Below, piece by piece: positions 9,631 to 18,133 of a stretch of DNA of 64,000 bases. Numbering within the stretch: position 1 is the first letter of the stretch; each line of letters begins with the position of its first letter. Both the position numbers and the translations under genes were made by a program. The notes below the pieces were generated by a model that was given only the letters and a program-made list of their open reading frames with translations, was not told the origin of the DNA and did no database searches. The DNA comes from Leptolyngbyaceae cyanobacterium (GTDB taxonomy: Bacteria > Cyanobacteriota > Cyanobacteriia > Cyanobacteriales > Aerosakkonemataceae), in contig DATNQN010000056.1 of the NCBI GenBank assembly GCA_036703985.1, positions 52,807 to 116,806 on the forward strand, read 5' to 3'.

Positions 9631-12600
9631 ATGTCGCAGAATTTTTTCTATGGATTATCGGCAACGTTGATGGGTGCAGCGATTGTGGTGGTGCAACCGC
9701 AAATTGCCGTGCCGCAAACTTTAGATGAACAAGCGAGTACTGCAAAACAAGCAGACCAACTCTTTGAAAAAGGCATTAACCAATTCAATTCTGGCGAATT
9801 CCAAGCCGCACTCGCAACTTATCAAAGAGTCCTAGAAATTCGCCAAACTATAAACGATAAAGTAGGCGTTGCCGCAACTTTGGATAACATTGGTGAAGTT
9901 TATACGAGTTTGAGTAACTATGACAAAGCTTTGGAAAATTTACAGCAAGCTTTCGATATTCGCCAGCAATTAAATGACCAGGCTGGAATTGGTGAAACTC
10001 TCAATAATCAGAGTTATGTTTATCGTTTATTAGGTGATTATCCAAAAGCTTTGGCATTACCTCAACAAGCGTTACGAATTGCTAAACAAATTAGTAATCG
10101 TGCTATTGAAGGAGAATCGTTACACAATATTGCTGCTGTTTATGCTGCTCAAGGCGATTATCAAAAAGCATTAGAATTATATGAACAAGCTTTATTAATT
10201 CGTCAGGAAGTTGGAAATAAGCGAGATGAAGGGCGCACGCTGAATAATATCGGTGGTGTTTATTACAGTTTGGGTGAATACGAACAAGCATTAAAATATT
10301 ATCAGCAATCTTTAGCAATTCGTAGAACTCTTAATGATAAAGCTGGTGTTGGACGATTACTTAGCAATATTGGATTAGTATATCGTCAGTTAGGCCAGTA
10401 TTCTAAGGCGTTAGAATTTTATCAAGAATCTTTGGTAATTCTTAAACAAATTGAAGATAAAGCTAGTGTTGCTAGCACTGTCAACGGTATCGGTGTTATT
10501 TATGAATCACTGGGTCAATACGAACAAGCACTAGAAGCTTATGAACAATCTTTATCAATTGCTAAAGAAATTGGGAATAAGCCAAATATAGTTAACAGTA
10601 TCGATAATATCGGTGGTATTTATTACGGGTTGGGAAGATATCCACAGGCGTTAAAATCTTATCAGGAAGCTTTGTCAATTCGTCAAGAATTGAACGAGCG
10701 GAGTGGTGTGGCAAATTCATTTAATAATATTGGAGGTGTTTATTACAATTTGGGTCAATATCTCCAAGCTTTAGAGTTTTTACAGCAAGCATTGGCAATT
10801 CGTAAAGAAGTAGGAGATAAGGCTGGGGAAAGCCTTACTCTTGATGCTATTGGGGTTGTTTACGAAGGTTTGAAACAGCATAGTTTAGCGCTGGAATACT
10901 ACAAAAAAGGATTAGCGATCGCAAAACAAATTAATGATAAATCTGCTGAGGCTAAAATATTATATCATATTGGTGGCATCTATATAAATTTGGGTGATTT
11001 AGTTGAATCAGAAAATATTTTAAAACAAGCATTAGCGATACATAAAGAATTAGGAGATCGAGCGGGAGAAGCTCAAACTCTTAATAGTATAGCCGCCCTT
11101 TATTATGGGTTGGATAAATACTCGGAAGCACAGGAACTTTTACAACAATCCTTGGCAATTTGGCGACAAGTGGGCGATCGGGCTGGGGAAGCGATCGCAC
11201 TCAGCAACACTGCCCAAGTTTTGGTACAACAAAATCAGCCGGAATTAGCAATTATTTTCTATAAACAATCAGTTAATATCACGGAATCCATCCGGAAAAA
11301 TTTAAAAACATTATCGTTAGAACAACAGAAATCTTTCACCAATACGGTAGCTGATAACTATCGTAAATTAGCTGAATTGTTACTCAAACAAAATCGAGTA
11401 TGGGAAGCACAAAAAGTTTTAGATTTGCTAAAAATACAAGAAGTTGCTGAGTATTTGCATAATGTGCGAGGAAACGACCTCACAGGACAAGGCATTGATT
11501 TATTAAATAAAGAAGAAAAGATTGCAGAGAAGTATGCAGAAGCGGTACATTTAGGTCAAGAACTTGCCGATTTACGCAATATTCCAGAAGCAGAAAGAAC
11601 ACCCGAACAACAACAACAAATTGCTGAACTAGAAAAAATTCAACAGCAACAAAGGGCAGAATTTAATCAATTTATTAGGTCACCAGAAATAGTAACACTT
11701 GTGCAGGATTTAAACCGCACTGCTGTAGGACAAAATCCAGATTTACCCAATTTGAATCGATTACAGCGTAACTTGCAACAACTCAAACAACAGCAAGAAA
11801 TCGCTGTAGTGCTTTATCCTTTAATTTTAGAAGACCGTATTGAATTAGTTTTAGTAACACCTGATGCTGCGCCAGTTCATATCCCAGTATCAGTTAAACG
11901 TGAAGAGTTAAACAGAGTTATTGTGGAATTTAGACAAGCTTTACAAGACCCTACATCAGATGCAAGGATACCAGCAAGTAAGCTTTATAATTGGCTGGTT
12001 AAACCAATCGAAAAAGTTCTCTCTAATACAAAAGCACAAACTATTCTTTATGCGCCTGATGGAATTTTGCGTTATATTCCTTTAGCTGCATTATTTGATG
12101 GAGAAAAATGGTTAACACAGCGATTTCGGATTAACAATATTACTGCTGCTAGCTTAACGGATTTTAGTAGCAAAACTACCACTCAACGCCGTATTTTAGC
12201 GGCTGCTTTTACTCAGGGAAGTTATAACGTGAGTGTGGGAAATCGGCAAGTGACGTTTGCTGGATTACCCTATGCAGGACGGGAAGTAGAAAATTTGGCT
12301 GTGACGGTTCCTACTACAACTAAATTATTAGATGAAGCGTTCAATCCTGCCACTCTGATTCCTCGTTTGAATGATTATAATATCGTGCATTTAGCAACTC
12401 ATGCTATATTTGTGACGGGGACACCTGAGGCATCTTTTATATTATTTGGAAATGGCGATCGCATTACCCTGAGAGATGTAGAAACTTGGTCGTTGCCTAA
12501 TGTAGACTTGGTAGTATTAAGCGCTTGTGAAACTGGTGTTGGCGGACAATTAGGAAATGGGGAAGAAATTTTAGGTTTCGGCTACCAGATCCAATTAGCT

Positions 12601-12900
12601 GGTGCTTTAGCTTCTATTTCTTCATTATGGTCTGTTTCTGATGGCGGAACGCAAGCGCTAATGGATGGGTTTTATACTGCTTTGCAAGGCGGAAAACTTA
12701 CTAAGGCGGAAGCATTACGTCAAGCTCAAATAGCTTTAATTACCGGACAGTACGGTGCGCTGGGAGAACAGCGAGGGATTGCAGTACAAGCACGCACTCG
12801 CAATAATTTATCATCAGAAGTATATCAACGTCTCAGCCATCCTTATTACTGGGCTCCATTTGTTTTAATTGGTAACGGGTTTGGACGGTTAGGCAGTTAA
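9631..12900 (+). CDS. TPR-CHAT caspase-like protease with shared leader peptide
   Basis: 1089 residues. The leader (MSQNFFYGLSATLMGAAIVV) is almost identical to that of the upstream proteases. About 13 tetratricopeptide repeats with a strict 40-residue period follow (about 40-560, each ending like LxIRQELNDKAG), then a helical linker with a QQQQ-rich stretch. The C-terminal CHAT peptidase domain (about 800-1089) carries the caspase-type dyad: His924 in HLATHA and Cys966 in LSACETG. It should therefore be an active cysteine peptidase whose TPR array senses a partner. CHAT proteins are known as effectors in bacterial conflict systems and in TPR-CHAT/gasdermin pairs; no gasdermin is visible here. 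The shared leader suggests action at the same place as the trypsin/WD40 proteins. Confidence 0.9.
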   Translation: MSQNFFYGLSATLMGAAIVVVQPQIAVPQTLDEQASTAKQADQLFEKGINQFNSGEFQAALATYQRVLEIRQTINDKVGVAATLDNIGEVYTSLSNYDKALENLQQAFDIRQQLNDQAGIGETLNNQSYVYRLLGDYPKALALPQQALRIAKQISNRAIEGESLHNIAAVYAAQGDYQKALELYEQALLIRQEVGNKRDEGRTLNNIGGVYYSLGEYEQALKYYQQSLAIRRTLNDKAGVGRLLSNIGLVYRQLGQYSKALEFYQESLVILKQIEDKASVASTVNGIGVIYESLGQYEQALEAYEQSLSIAKEIGNKPNIVNSIDNIGGIYYGLGRYPQALKSYQEALSIRQELNERSGVANSFNNIGGVYYNLGQYLQALEFLQQALAIRKEVGDKAGESLTLDAIGVVYEGLKQHSLALEYYKKGLAIAKQINDKSAEAKILYHIGGIYINLGDLVESENILKQALAIHKELGDRAGEAQTLNSIAALYYGLDKYSEAQELLQQSLAIWRQVGDRAGEAIALSNTAQVLVQQNQPELAIIFYKQSVNITESIRKNLKTLSLEQQKSFTNTVADNYRKLAELLLKQNRVWEAQKVLDLLKIQEVAEYLHNVRGNDLTGQGIDLLNKEEKIAEKYAEAVHLGQELADLRNIPEAERTPEQQQQIAELEKIQQQQRAEFNQFIRSPEIVTLVQDLNRTAVGQNPDLPNLNRLQRNLQQLKQQQEIAVVLYPLILEDRIELVLVTPDAAPVHIPVSVKREELNRVIVEFRQALQDPTSDARIPASKLYNWLVKPIEKVLSNTKAQTILYAPDGILRYIPLAALFDGEKWLTQRFRINNITAASLTDFSSKTTTQRRILAAAFTQGSYNVSVGNRQVTFAGLPYAGREVENLAVTVPTTTKLLDEAFNPATLIPRLNDYNIVHLATHAIFVTGTPEASFILFGNGDRITLRDVETWSLPNVDLVVLSACETGVGGQLGNGEEILGFGYQIQLAGALASISSLWSVSDGGTQALMDGFYTALQGGKLTKAEALRQAQIALITGQYGALGEQRGIAVQARTRNNLSSEVYQRLSHPYYWAPFVLIGNGFGRLGS

Positions 12901-12934
12901 AATTAATAAGTAAATCCGTGAAATTTTGGGAAGT

Positions 12935-13462
12935 ATGAAAAATCGAATATCAGTTATTCAAGGTGATATTACTAAACAACAGGTGGATGCGATCGTCAAC
13001 ACTACCGATCCGTACTTTTCCGGTAGTAGTGTTGTAGATGAGGCGATTCATAGTGCAGCAGGTTCTCAGCTGCGAGAAGAATGCGATCGACTAATTGGTT
13101 CTGTTAGGAGTGAAGTTAAAATTACCAGTGGCTATAACCTCCCTGCACGGTGGATCATTCATATAGTTGCTCCCCTGTGGCAAAAGGGTAATAATGAGGA
13201 TCGGATGTTGGCTGTGGCTGAATGCTATCGAAATTGCTTGGCGTTGGCTGAAGAATATTCTATAAAAACGATCGCTTTTCCAGCCATTAGCAGAAGTATG
13301 TTAGGTTTTCCCAGAAGAACGGCGGCTAGAATTGCGGTTGGTGAAGTGAAAGTTTTTCTTAAGAGGAATAATTCTGTTGAGAAGGTAGTTTTTGTTTGTT
13401 TGGAGGAGAAATATTATTATCACTATTTGAATGCGGTTAATGAAATAATTGAAGAAGGCTAA
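12935..13462 (+). CDS. Macro-domain protein (ADP-ribose binding or hydrolysing)
   Basis: 175 residues from the ATG at 12935; a TTG three codons upstream is possible but less likely. It is a single macro domain. Visible motifs are the start ISVIQGDITKQQVDAIVNTT with its QGDI adenine-binding aspartate, GSSVVDEAIHSAAG in place of the usual GGGVDGAIH, and AFPAISRSMLGFPRRTAARIA for the phosphate loop. Macro domains bind ADP-ribose and often remove it from proteins or nucleic acids. The AIVNTTD motif has Thr-Asp where MacroD-type hydrolases have AIVNAAN, so catalytic activity is uncertain. It lies 34 bases after the TPR-CHAT gene and could belong to the same transcription unit. Confidence 0.85.
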   Translation: MKNRISVIQGDITKQQVDAIVNTTDPYFSGSSVVDEAIHSAAGSQLREECDRLIGSVRSEVKITSGYNLPARWIIHIVAPLWQKGNNEDRMLAVAECYRNCLALAEEYSIKTIAFPAISRSMLGFPRRTAARIAVGEVKVFLKRNNSVEKVVFVCLEEKYYYHYLNAVNEIIEEG

Positions 13463-13507
13463 TAATGCTGATTTGAGCGATGGTACGCTAAGGCAAACTT
13501 TTTTGGA

Positions 13508-13536
13508 TTGACATAAAATACAATATGGTATATTGA
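13508..13536 (+). promoter_or_regulatory. Candidate sigma70-type promoter of the DUF262 gene
   Basis: A perfect TTGACA (13508-13513) is followed after 17 bases by TATTGA (13531-13536); an overlapping TATATT sits at 13529. It ends 24 bases before the ATG of the DUF262/DUF1524 gene, which suggests that gene has its own promoter separate from the upstream cluster. Prediction from sequence alone. Confidence 0.4.
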
Positions 13537-13560
13537 TAAAAATATCTGTTTATAGCGCAA

Positions 13561-15546
13561 ATGCAAGCCTCAGAAACAAAGCTACAAAAAATAATTGAAG
13601 GAACACAGCAATACGTAGTACCTCTATTCCAAAGACCATATAGCTGGAAAAAACCAGAGTGGCAAGCATTGTGGAACGATCTAGTAGAACTATGTAAGGC
13701 AGATAATCCTCGTCCTCACTTTATGGGTTCTATTGTCACCATGCCTATTAAATCTGTTCCTGAAGGTGTCGGCAAGTATCTATTGATTGATGGACAGCAG
13801 CGATTGACTACTGTTTTTATATTGCTTTCTGCTTTGAGAGATACTGCAAAACAGTCAGAGGAAAAATTAGCAGAAGAAATCAATAATAAGTTTCTTGTCA
13901 ATTCTTATGAAGATGGCTCGGATTATTATAAATTACAGCCCACGCAAGTAGATCGTGTAGCATTCCAGCATATAATAAATTCAGAAGCTCAAATCAATGA
14001 GAGTGGTATTTTAGAATGCTATCGATTTTTTGAAAAAACGCTTCGACTAAACAGAGCAGCATTAGAGCTTCAAAGAATCAAGAAAGTTATTTGTAGTAAT
14101 CTTTCTCTTGTGAGTGTCGTTCTCAGTGAGGATGACGATCCTCATTTAGTTTTTGAAAGTCTTAATGCTAAGGGAAGATCTCTTACTCAAGCGGATTTGA
14201 TTCGTAACTATTTTTTCATGCGAATTCATACAAATTCTCAAGAGTCTGTATATACACAATATTGGCAACCTATGCAAGACTTGCTAGGTGAAAACTTGAC
14301 AGAATTTATTCGTCACTATCTGACTAAAAGTGGTATTGAAATTAAGCAAAATGAAATTTATTTTGAAATAAAAGAGCGAATTAGTAACAATGATGCAGTT
14401 TCATATTTAAAGGATTTGTGTGTATTCTCCGAATATTATTCAATCTTTTTGAATCCAGAGCGAGAGTCCAATGAAATTGTGCGGAAATATCTTCACCGCT
14501 TAAATCGTTTGGATATTGCAACTGTCTATCCATTTCTTTTAAATTGCTATGACGATTGGGTAAAAAATCGAATTACCCAGGAGGAATTTGTCTCTGTTCT
14601 TCAAGTTATTGAAAATTTTATCCTTCGTCGCTTTGTTTGCAATATTCAAACAAGAGGGCTAAACAGGATTTTTGCTCTACTCTACTCACAAGTGAGTAAA
14701 AGTACCAATCTTGTATCTGATAATTTTGTCGATAGATTGAAATTAACTCTTCAAAGCCGAGATTATCCAAAAGATGCAGAGTTTAGAGATAGATTGCTTG
14801 ATGTAAAATTATACGGAGGCAATCGCTCTGAAAAGGGCAAGCTTATTCTCGAATCTATAGAAGAATCTTTTAAGCATAAGGAACAAGTTTCTTTCGATGG
14901 GCTTTCCATTGAACACATCATGCCACAAACCCTAAATGATTGGTGGAAAAAACACTTAGGAGAAGATTGGGCTATAACACATGAACTTCTTCAGCATACT
15001 TTGGGAAATTTAACGCTCACAGCTTATAATTCAGAACTTTATAACTCTGGTTTTGAACTTAAGAAAGAGCGCTTTCAAAATAGCCATTTAGAATTAAATA
15101 AATATTTTCAGTCTCAAACATCGTGGTATAGAGAAAATATTGAAAAACGGGCCGGATATCTTGCTGATATTGCCATGCAAATTTGGAGCTATTTTGGTGA
15201 TGAATCGGCACAACCTTCCTACATAAATAGTTCAATAACTGGGACTACTCCAAAACGGCTTTATTTTTTTGGGCAGGAATATACTGTAAAAAGTTGGCGA
15301 GATGTTCTGGAAGTTACTATGAATACAGTCGCTGATTTAGAACCAGATTACTTCAAAGAAATTATGCAACAATTCCCTCGCTTTATAGGGTGGAATGAAA
15401 AAGATTTTCATAATACGCGACAACTGCATAATGGGGTTTTCATTGAAGTCAAATTATCAGCGCAAGATATTCATACATTCTGTATGAAAGTAATAGAAAC
15501 AGCAGAGATATCAGCCGAAGAATGGCGTGTTGAAGTTTCAAGGTAA
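13561..15546 (+). CDS. DUF262/DUF1524 protein (GmrSD-like modification-dependent nuclease)
   Basis: 661 residues. The N-terminal DUF262 (GmrSD_N) domain shows VPLFQRPYSWKKPEW (about 20-34) and the hallmark DGQQRLTT (77-84), a ParB/DndB-like NTPase signature. The C-terminal DUF1524 (GmrSD_C) domain has an HNH-type nuclease core with EHIMPQ (451-456) and LGNLTL (481-486). Another roughly 120 residues (from about 540, containing YFFGQEYTV) extend beyond the nuclease and may bind ligand or DNA. Characterised relatives (GmrSD, SspE, BrxU) restrict phages with modified or phosphorothioated DNA. No ssp/dnd modification genes are visible, so a stand-alone type IV-like role is the simplest reading. 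Confidence 0.85.
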   Translation: MQASETKLQKIIEGTQQYVVPLFQRPYSWKKPEWQALWNDLVELCKADNPRPHFMGSIVTMPIKSVPEGVGKYLLIDGQQRLTTVFILLSALRDTAKQSEEKLAEEINNKFLVNSYEDGSDYYKLQPTQVDRVAFQHIINSEAQINESGILECYRFFEKTLRLNRAALELQRIKKVICSNLSLVSVVLSEDDDPHLVFESLNAKGRSLTQADLIRNYFFMRIHTNSQESVYTQYWQPMQDLLGENLTEFIRHYLTKSGIEIKQNEIYFEIKERISNNDAVSYLKDLCVFSEYYSIFLNPERESNEIVRKYLHRLNRLDIATVYPFLLNCYDDWVKNRITQEEFVSVLQVIENFILRRFVCNIQTRGLNRIFALLYSQVSKSTNLVSDNFVDRLKLTLQSRDYPKDAEFRDRLLDVKLYGGNRSEKGKLILESIEESFKHKEQVSFDGLSIEHIMPQTLNDWWKKHLGEDWAITHELLQHTLGNLTLTAYNSELYNSGFELKKERFQNSHLELNKYFQSQTSWYRENIEKRAGYLADIAMQIWSYFGDESAQPSYINSSITGTTPKRLYFFGQEYTVKSWRDVLEVTMNTVADLEPDYFKEIMQQFPRFIGWNEKDFHNTRQLHNGVFIEVKLSAQDIHTFCMKVIETAEISAEEWRVEVSR

Positions 15547-15608
15547 CACTAGCAGTCACATTTTATAAATAAGGAAATATTATACTCAAAGAGGAGATAG
15601 AAAAGAGT

Positions 15609-15854
15609 GTGGTAGGTATGACTGAGTTGCTTGAACGTGCGATCGCGCAATTGAAGACTTTGCCTGCTGATGAACAAGATGCGATCGCTGCTCGTCTACT
15701 GGCTGAAATGGAAGATGAGCGGATATGGAAGACTAAGTTTGAATCTACGACTGATGAGCAGTGGGATCGGATAGCTGAGATGGTACGTCAAGAAATAGTT
15801 GTTGGCGATATTGCTCCTTTAGATGATGTTTTCCCCTCTGAGTCTGAGCCATGA
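15609..15854 (+). CDS. Type II antitoxin-like protein (partner of downstream RelE/ParE toxin)
   Basis: Small acidic helical protein of 81 residues, with ELLERAIAQLKTLPADEQDAIAARLLAEME near the N-terminus and a disordered acidic tail (DDVFPSESEP). This size and composition are typical of cyanobacterial antitoxins paired with RelE/ParE toxins. Its stop overlaps the toxin start by ATGA (15851-15854). The start could be GTG 15609 or ATG 15618. GAGGAG at 15591-15596 is 12 bases from the GTG and 21 from the ATG, which favours the GTG. No DNA-binding motif is recognised. Assignment rests on gene context. Confidence 0.65.
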   Translation: MVGMTELLERAIAQLKTLPADEQDAIAARLLAEMEDERIWKTKFESTTDEQWDRIAEMVRQEIVVGDIAPLDDVFPSESEP

Positions 15855-16120
15855 AATCAAGTGTCACGAAAACATTTCGCAAGAAACTTGATGAGCTTCC
15901 TGCATCAGTTCAAGAACAAGCTGCCAAAGCATACTCTCTTTGGCGCTCAGATCCCTATCACAATAGTCTTCAGTTCAAACGAGTTAGCCAGCGTCAGCCA
16001 ATTTATTCAGTTCGTGTTACTTTGGATTACCGAGTACTTGGCTTGTTGGAGAACGATCGCATTTATTGGTTTTGGATTGGCACGCATAGAGAGTATGATG
16101 AGTTGCTTCAGCGCTTATAG
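15851..16120 (+). CDS. RelE/ParE-superfamily toxin
   Basis: 89 residues with the compact RelE/ParE fold: an N-terminal helix pair (TKTFRKKLDELPASVQEQAAKAYSLW), then SLQFKRVSQRQPIYSVRVTLDYRVLGLLENDRIYWFWIGTHREYDELL. The VRVTLDYRVL segment, the IYWFWIGTHREYDELL end and the basic residues in the sheet are characteristic. RelE-type members cleave mRNA on the ribosome and ParE-type members poison gyrase; the sequence does not decide between them. It is translationally coupled to the upstream antitoxin by ATGA overlap. It sits directly after the GmrSD-like nuclease, consistent with an accessory or defence neighbourhood. Confidence 0.75.
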   Translation: MKSSVTKTFRKKLDELPASVQEQAAKAYSLWRSDPYHNSLQFKRVSQRQPIYSVRVTLDYRVLGLLENDRIYWFWIGTHREYDELLQRL

Positions 16121-16170
16121 CACCAGGAATTTAACATGGCTATTGCGGTTGAAAAAAATCCGATCGCACT

Positions 16171-17013
16171 TTACCCCAATCTCTGCACCTCTTCCACAGA
16201 CAAAGATAACGCCTGAGCTACTTGCTCTACCGTTAAACCCATTGCCAGCAGTTGGGGAATTGCATCTCGTTGGGTTTGCTCGGCGCGATCGGCCCGTTGG
16301 CGTTCTTGTTCTGTATGGAGGCGTTCGAGTTTAGCTTGTTCGCTACCAGTTAGCAGCAAATTCCCTTGATTATCCCACCAACGCAACCATCGCTGATTTT
16401 GATTTTGATAGCTACCTTCCCACACGCCTAATTCTACTCCCATGAGGTCGATCGGATAATGTCCGCGATCGTTTGGTTCCAAGCGGCGATAGCGAGTATT
16501 TACCCAGTTATAAACTTCCAATTCACTAGTTTTAATGATGTATATCGCATAGTAAGGAATCCGAATAATCTGCTCGTATACCCAAAACTTTCCTGGTTTC
16601 TGGTTAACACCTTCTGGTAAGCGAGATAAGGGAGTATTGTCTCGTTCTTCAGAACCATCGCCACTAGCAAATTCGATCGCAATTAATGGCACAATATACT
16701 CGCGCCACAACACATAAGAGCGGCGAATTTCACCATCTAATAGGGGTGGAACGTTAGGAACGTAGAACCAGTCAGGCGCTTCGGCTCCGCACTCTGGAGG
16801 GCCAGTTTCGCGCCAGTATATGCCACAATCTTGTCCGATCGCATATTGTCCGTCGGGATGAAGGGTTTGCAGTGTAGTTTCCAGGGAGTCGGTGAGTAAG
16901 ATACTCTGGGGATGTTCTTGGAAGTTCTTCACAAACGTGCCGTCGGAGTCAGGTAGTTGCGTGTGATCGGGAAAGGCGGGGGGTATTGTTGTGGGATTGA
17001 GGTTTTGGCTCAT
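16171..17013 (-). CDS. Uma2-family (DUF820) putative nuclease
   Basis: 280 residues of the Uma2/DUF820 family, which is greatly expanded in cyanobacteria and has a PD-(D/E)xK restriction-nuclease-like fold. Visible features are GQDCGIYWRETGPPECGAEAPDWFYV, with the core acidic residue (APD), and VPLIAIEFASGDGSEERD, with the second acidic site. The C-terminus carries a coiled QAKLERLHTEQERQRADRAEQ segment and a helical QLLAMGLTVEQVAQAL repeat seen in the longer subtype. Function is not established; these genes are often scattered as repeats. It is convergent with the toxin gene and about 50 bases from it. Confidence 0.85.
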   Translation of the reverse strand: MSQNLNPTTIPPAFPDHTQLPDSDGTFVKNFQEHPQSILLTDSLETTLQTLHPDGQYAIGQDCGIYWRETGPPECGAEAPDWFYVPNVPPLLDGEIRRSYVLWREYIVPLIAIEFASGDGSEERDNTPLSRLPEGVNQKPGKFWVYEQIIRIPYYAIYIIKTSELEVYNWVNTRYRRLEPNDRGHYPIDLMGVELGVWEGSYQNQNQRWLRWWDNQGNLLLTGSEQAKLERLHTEQERQRADRAEQTQRDAIPQLLAMGLTVEQVAQALSLSVEEVQRLG

Positions 17014-17172
17014 GTCTATCCGATCGTGAAAGGACAGATGCGTTTTTTAAGTATAGTTGCAGTATCTTGTTGAGGAGCGATCGCGCAGCGTGCAGAAGGC
17101 TTATCGCACTTTTTCACTAAATACGATATGCCTACGGCAGGCTATGCGATCGCACCCCTCAATTCCCTCTTC

Positions 17173-17376
17173 CTATTCTGGAAAATCAGGAATTACCCAT
17201 TGTGGTGGTGCTGACATTTTTTTCCGCAATGCTTCTTCAGCAATTTCGTGCATTTTATCCAACGAAGTTTCGTTCATAAAGCTGGTTGCCTTTGCTACGT
17301 ATTCGCGATGGGGACATTTATCACCCAAAACACAGCCGTTGACGCAGGCTTCTGCACAATTTATCGTTGCTTCCAT
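17173..17376 (-). CDS. Small conserved Cys-rich protein of unknown function
   Basis: 67 residues. Cysteines cluster near the N-terminus (C7, C11, C15, C21 in INCAEACVNGCVLGDKCPHREY), followed by a predicted amphipathic helix (LDKMHEIAEEALRKKM) and a Trp/Pro-rich end (APPQWVIPDFPE). Four cysteines plus a following His suggest a small metal or Fe-S site (inference). A good Shine-Dalgarno (AAGGAG on the minus strand, about 17385) lies 7-8 bases before the ATG, which supports a real gene despite its size. I do not recognise a named family. Confidence 0.65.
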   Translation of the reverse strand: MEATINCAEACVNGCVLGDKCPHREYVAKATSFMNETSLDKMHEIAEEALRKKMSAPPQWVIPDFPE

Positions 17377-17461
17377 CCTATTCTCCTTACTCTTTTTTCT
17401 TCGCTAACCAAAAGGCAGATTCTTAAAAAAACTGATTGCCTCTTTAGATCTTAACTGTAAA

Positions 17462-17501
17462 ATTGGTCATTTGTTATTGGTCATTTGTTATTGGTCATTT
17501 G
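17462..17501. repeat. Tandem ATTGGTCATTTGTT repeat
   Basis: A 14-base unit repeated almost three times. Reverse-complement-like versions (GACAAATAACGAATGACTAA) follow at about 17590-17630, and related copies occur at 18069-18090 and 43002-43048. It is a common dispersed repeat in filamentous cyanobacteria, usually in intergenic gaps. Confidence 0.65.
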
Positions 17502-17628
17502 ATTGGTTAATACACCTTTTGCCATTATCAATGGATATTGATTACGCCATCTTTCTTATGCAGGAATTTAGCCGTGTCTATTATTAGCAATGACAAATAA
17601 CGAATGACTAATTACCGATGACTAATGA

Positions 17629-18069
17629 CTAATTTCCGCTAATCTGCACCAACACATTTCTTTTTCTTGGGCCGTCTAAATCAAAAAATAACACGGATTG
17701 CCAAGTTCCTAAAGCTAATTTGCCATCTACCACGGGAATTACTTCGCTGGTACTTAACGTCATTGCCATTAAATGAGAATGAGCGTTCATCGGTTCATCG
17801 GGAGGGATATTTGGTCTGAGGTGGAGGTCATTATGTAAGTATTTGTCTGATTCTGGTGCTAATTTTCTCAGATAGACTTTTACATCTTCCAGCAATCTTT
17901 CTTCGTATTCGTTAATAGCTAACGCGGTGGTAGTGTGACGAGAAAATACCAAAATTTGTCCGTTTTGGACAGAACTACTTTCCAGCAAGTCTTTCAATTG
18001 AGGGGTGATGTTATAAATGTTAATCCCCTGGTTTGTTTCGAGTTCAATTAATTGATTGATAATTTTCAT
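17629..18069 (-). CDS. YjbQ family protein (UPF0047)
   Basis: 146 residues covering the whole YjbQ/UPF0047 single-domain fold. Hallmarks are FSRHTTTALAINEYE, HNDLHLRPNIPPDEPMNAHSHLMAMTL (His-rich putative metal site), LALGTWQSVLFFDLDGPRKR and the terminal VQISG. Members have been reported to have weak thiamine-phosphate synthase activity in E. coli, but the physiological role is not settled. It is separated by about 65 bases from the ABC-ATPase-domain gene on the same strand, so it may be the second gene of a pair. Confidence 0.92.
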   Translation of the reverse strand: MKIINQLIELETNQGINIYNITPQLKDLLESSSVQNGQILVFSRHTTTALAINEYEERLLEDVKVYLRKLAPESDKYLHNDLHLRPNIPPDEPMNAHSHLMAMTLSTSEVIPVVDGKLALGTWQSVLFFDLDGPRKRNVLVQISGN

Positions 18070-18133
18070 TGGTCATTTGTGATTGGGAAATTTCATCTTT
18101 TCCTATGCTGTTCCCCTAGCCCCTAACCTTAGC

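Noticed and set aside
15861..16334. 157-codon plus-strand frame overlapping the toxin gene
   Set aside because: It is out of frame with the well-supported RelE/ParE toxin and runs into the antisense of the Uma2 gene; no recognisable domain.
17057..17407. 116-codon plus-strand frame
   Set aside because: It is antisense to the small Cys protein, which has a proper ribosome site, and contains HIP1 and repeat sequence.
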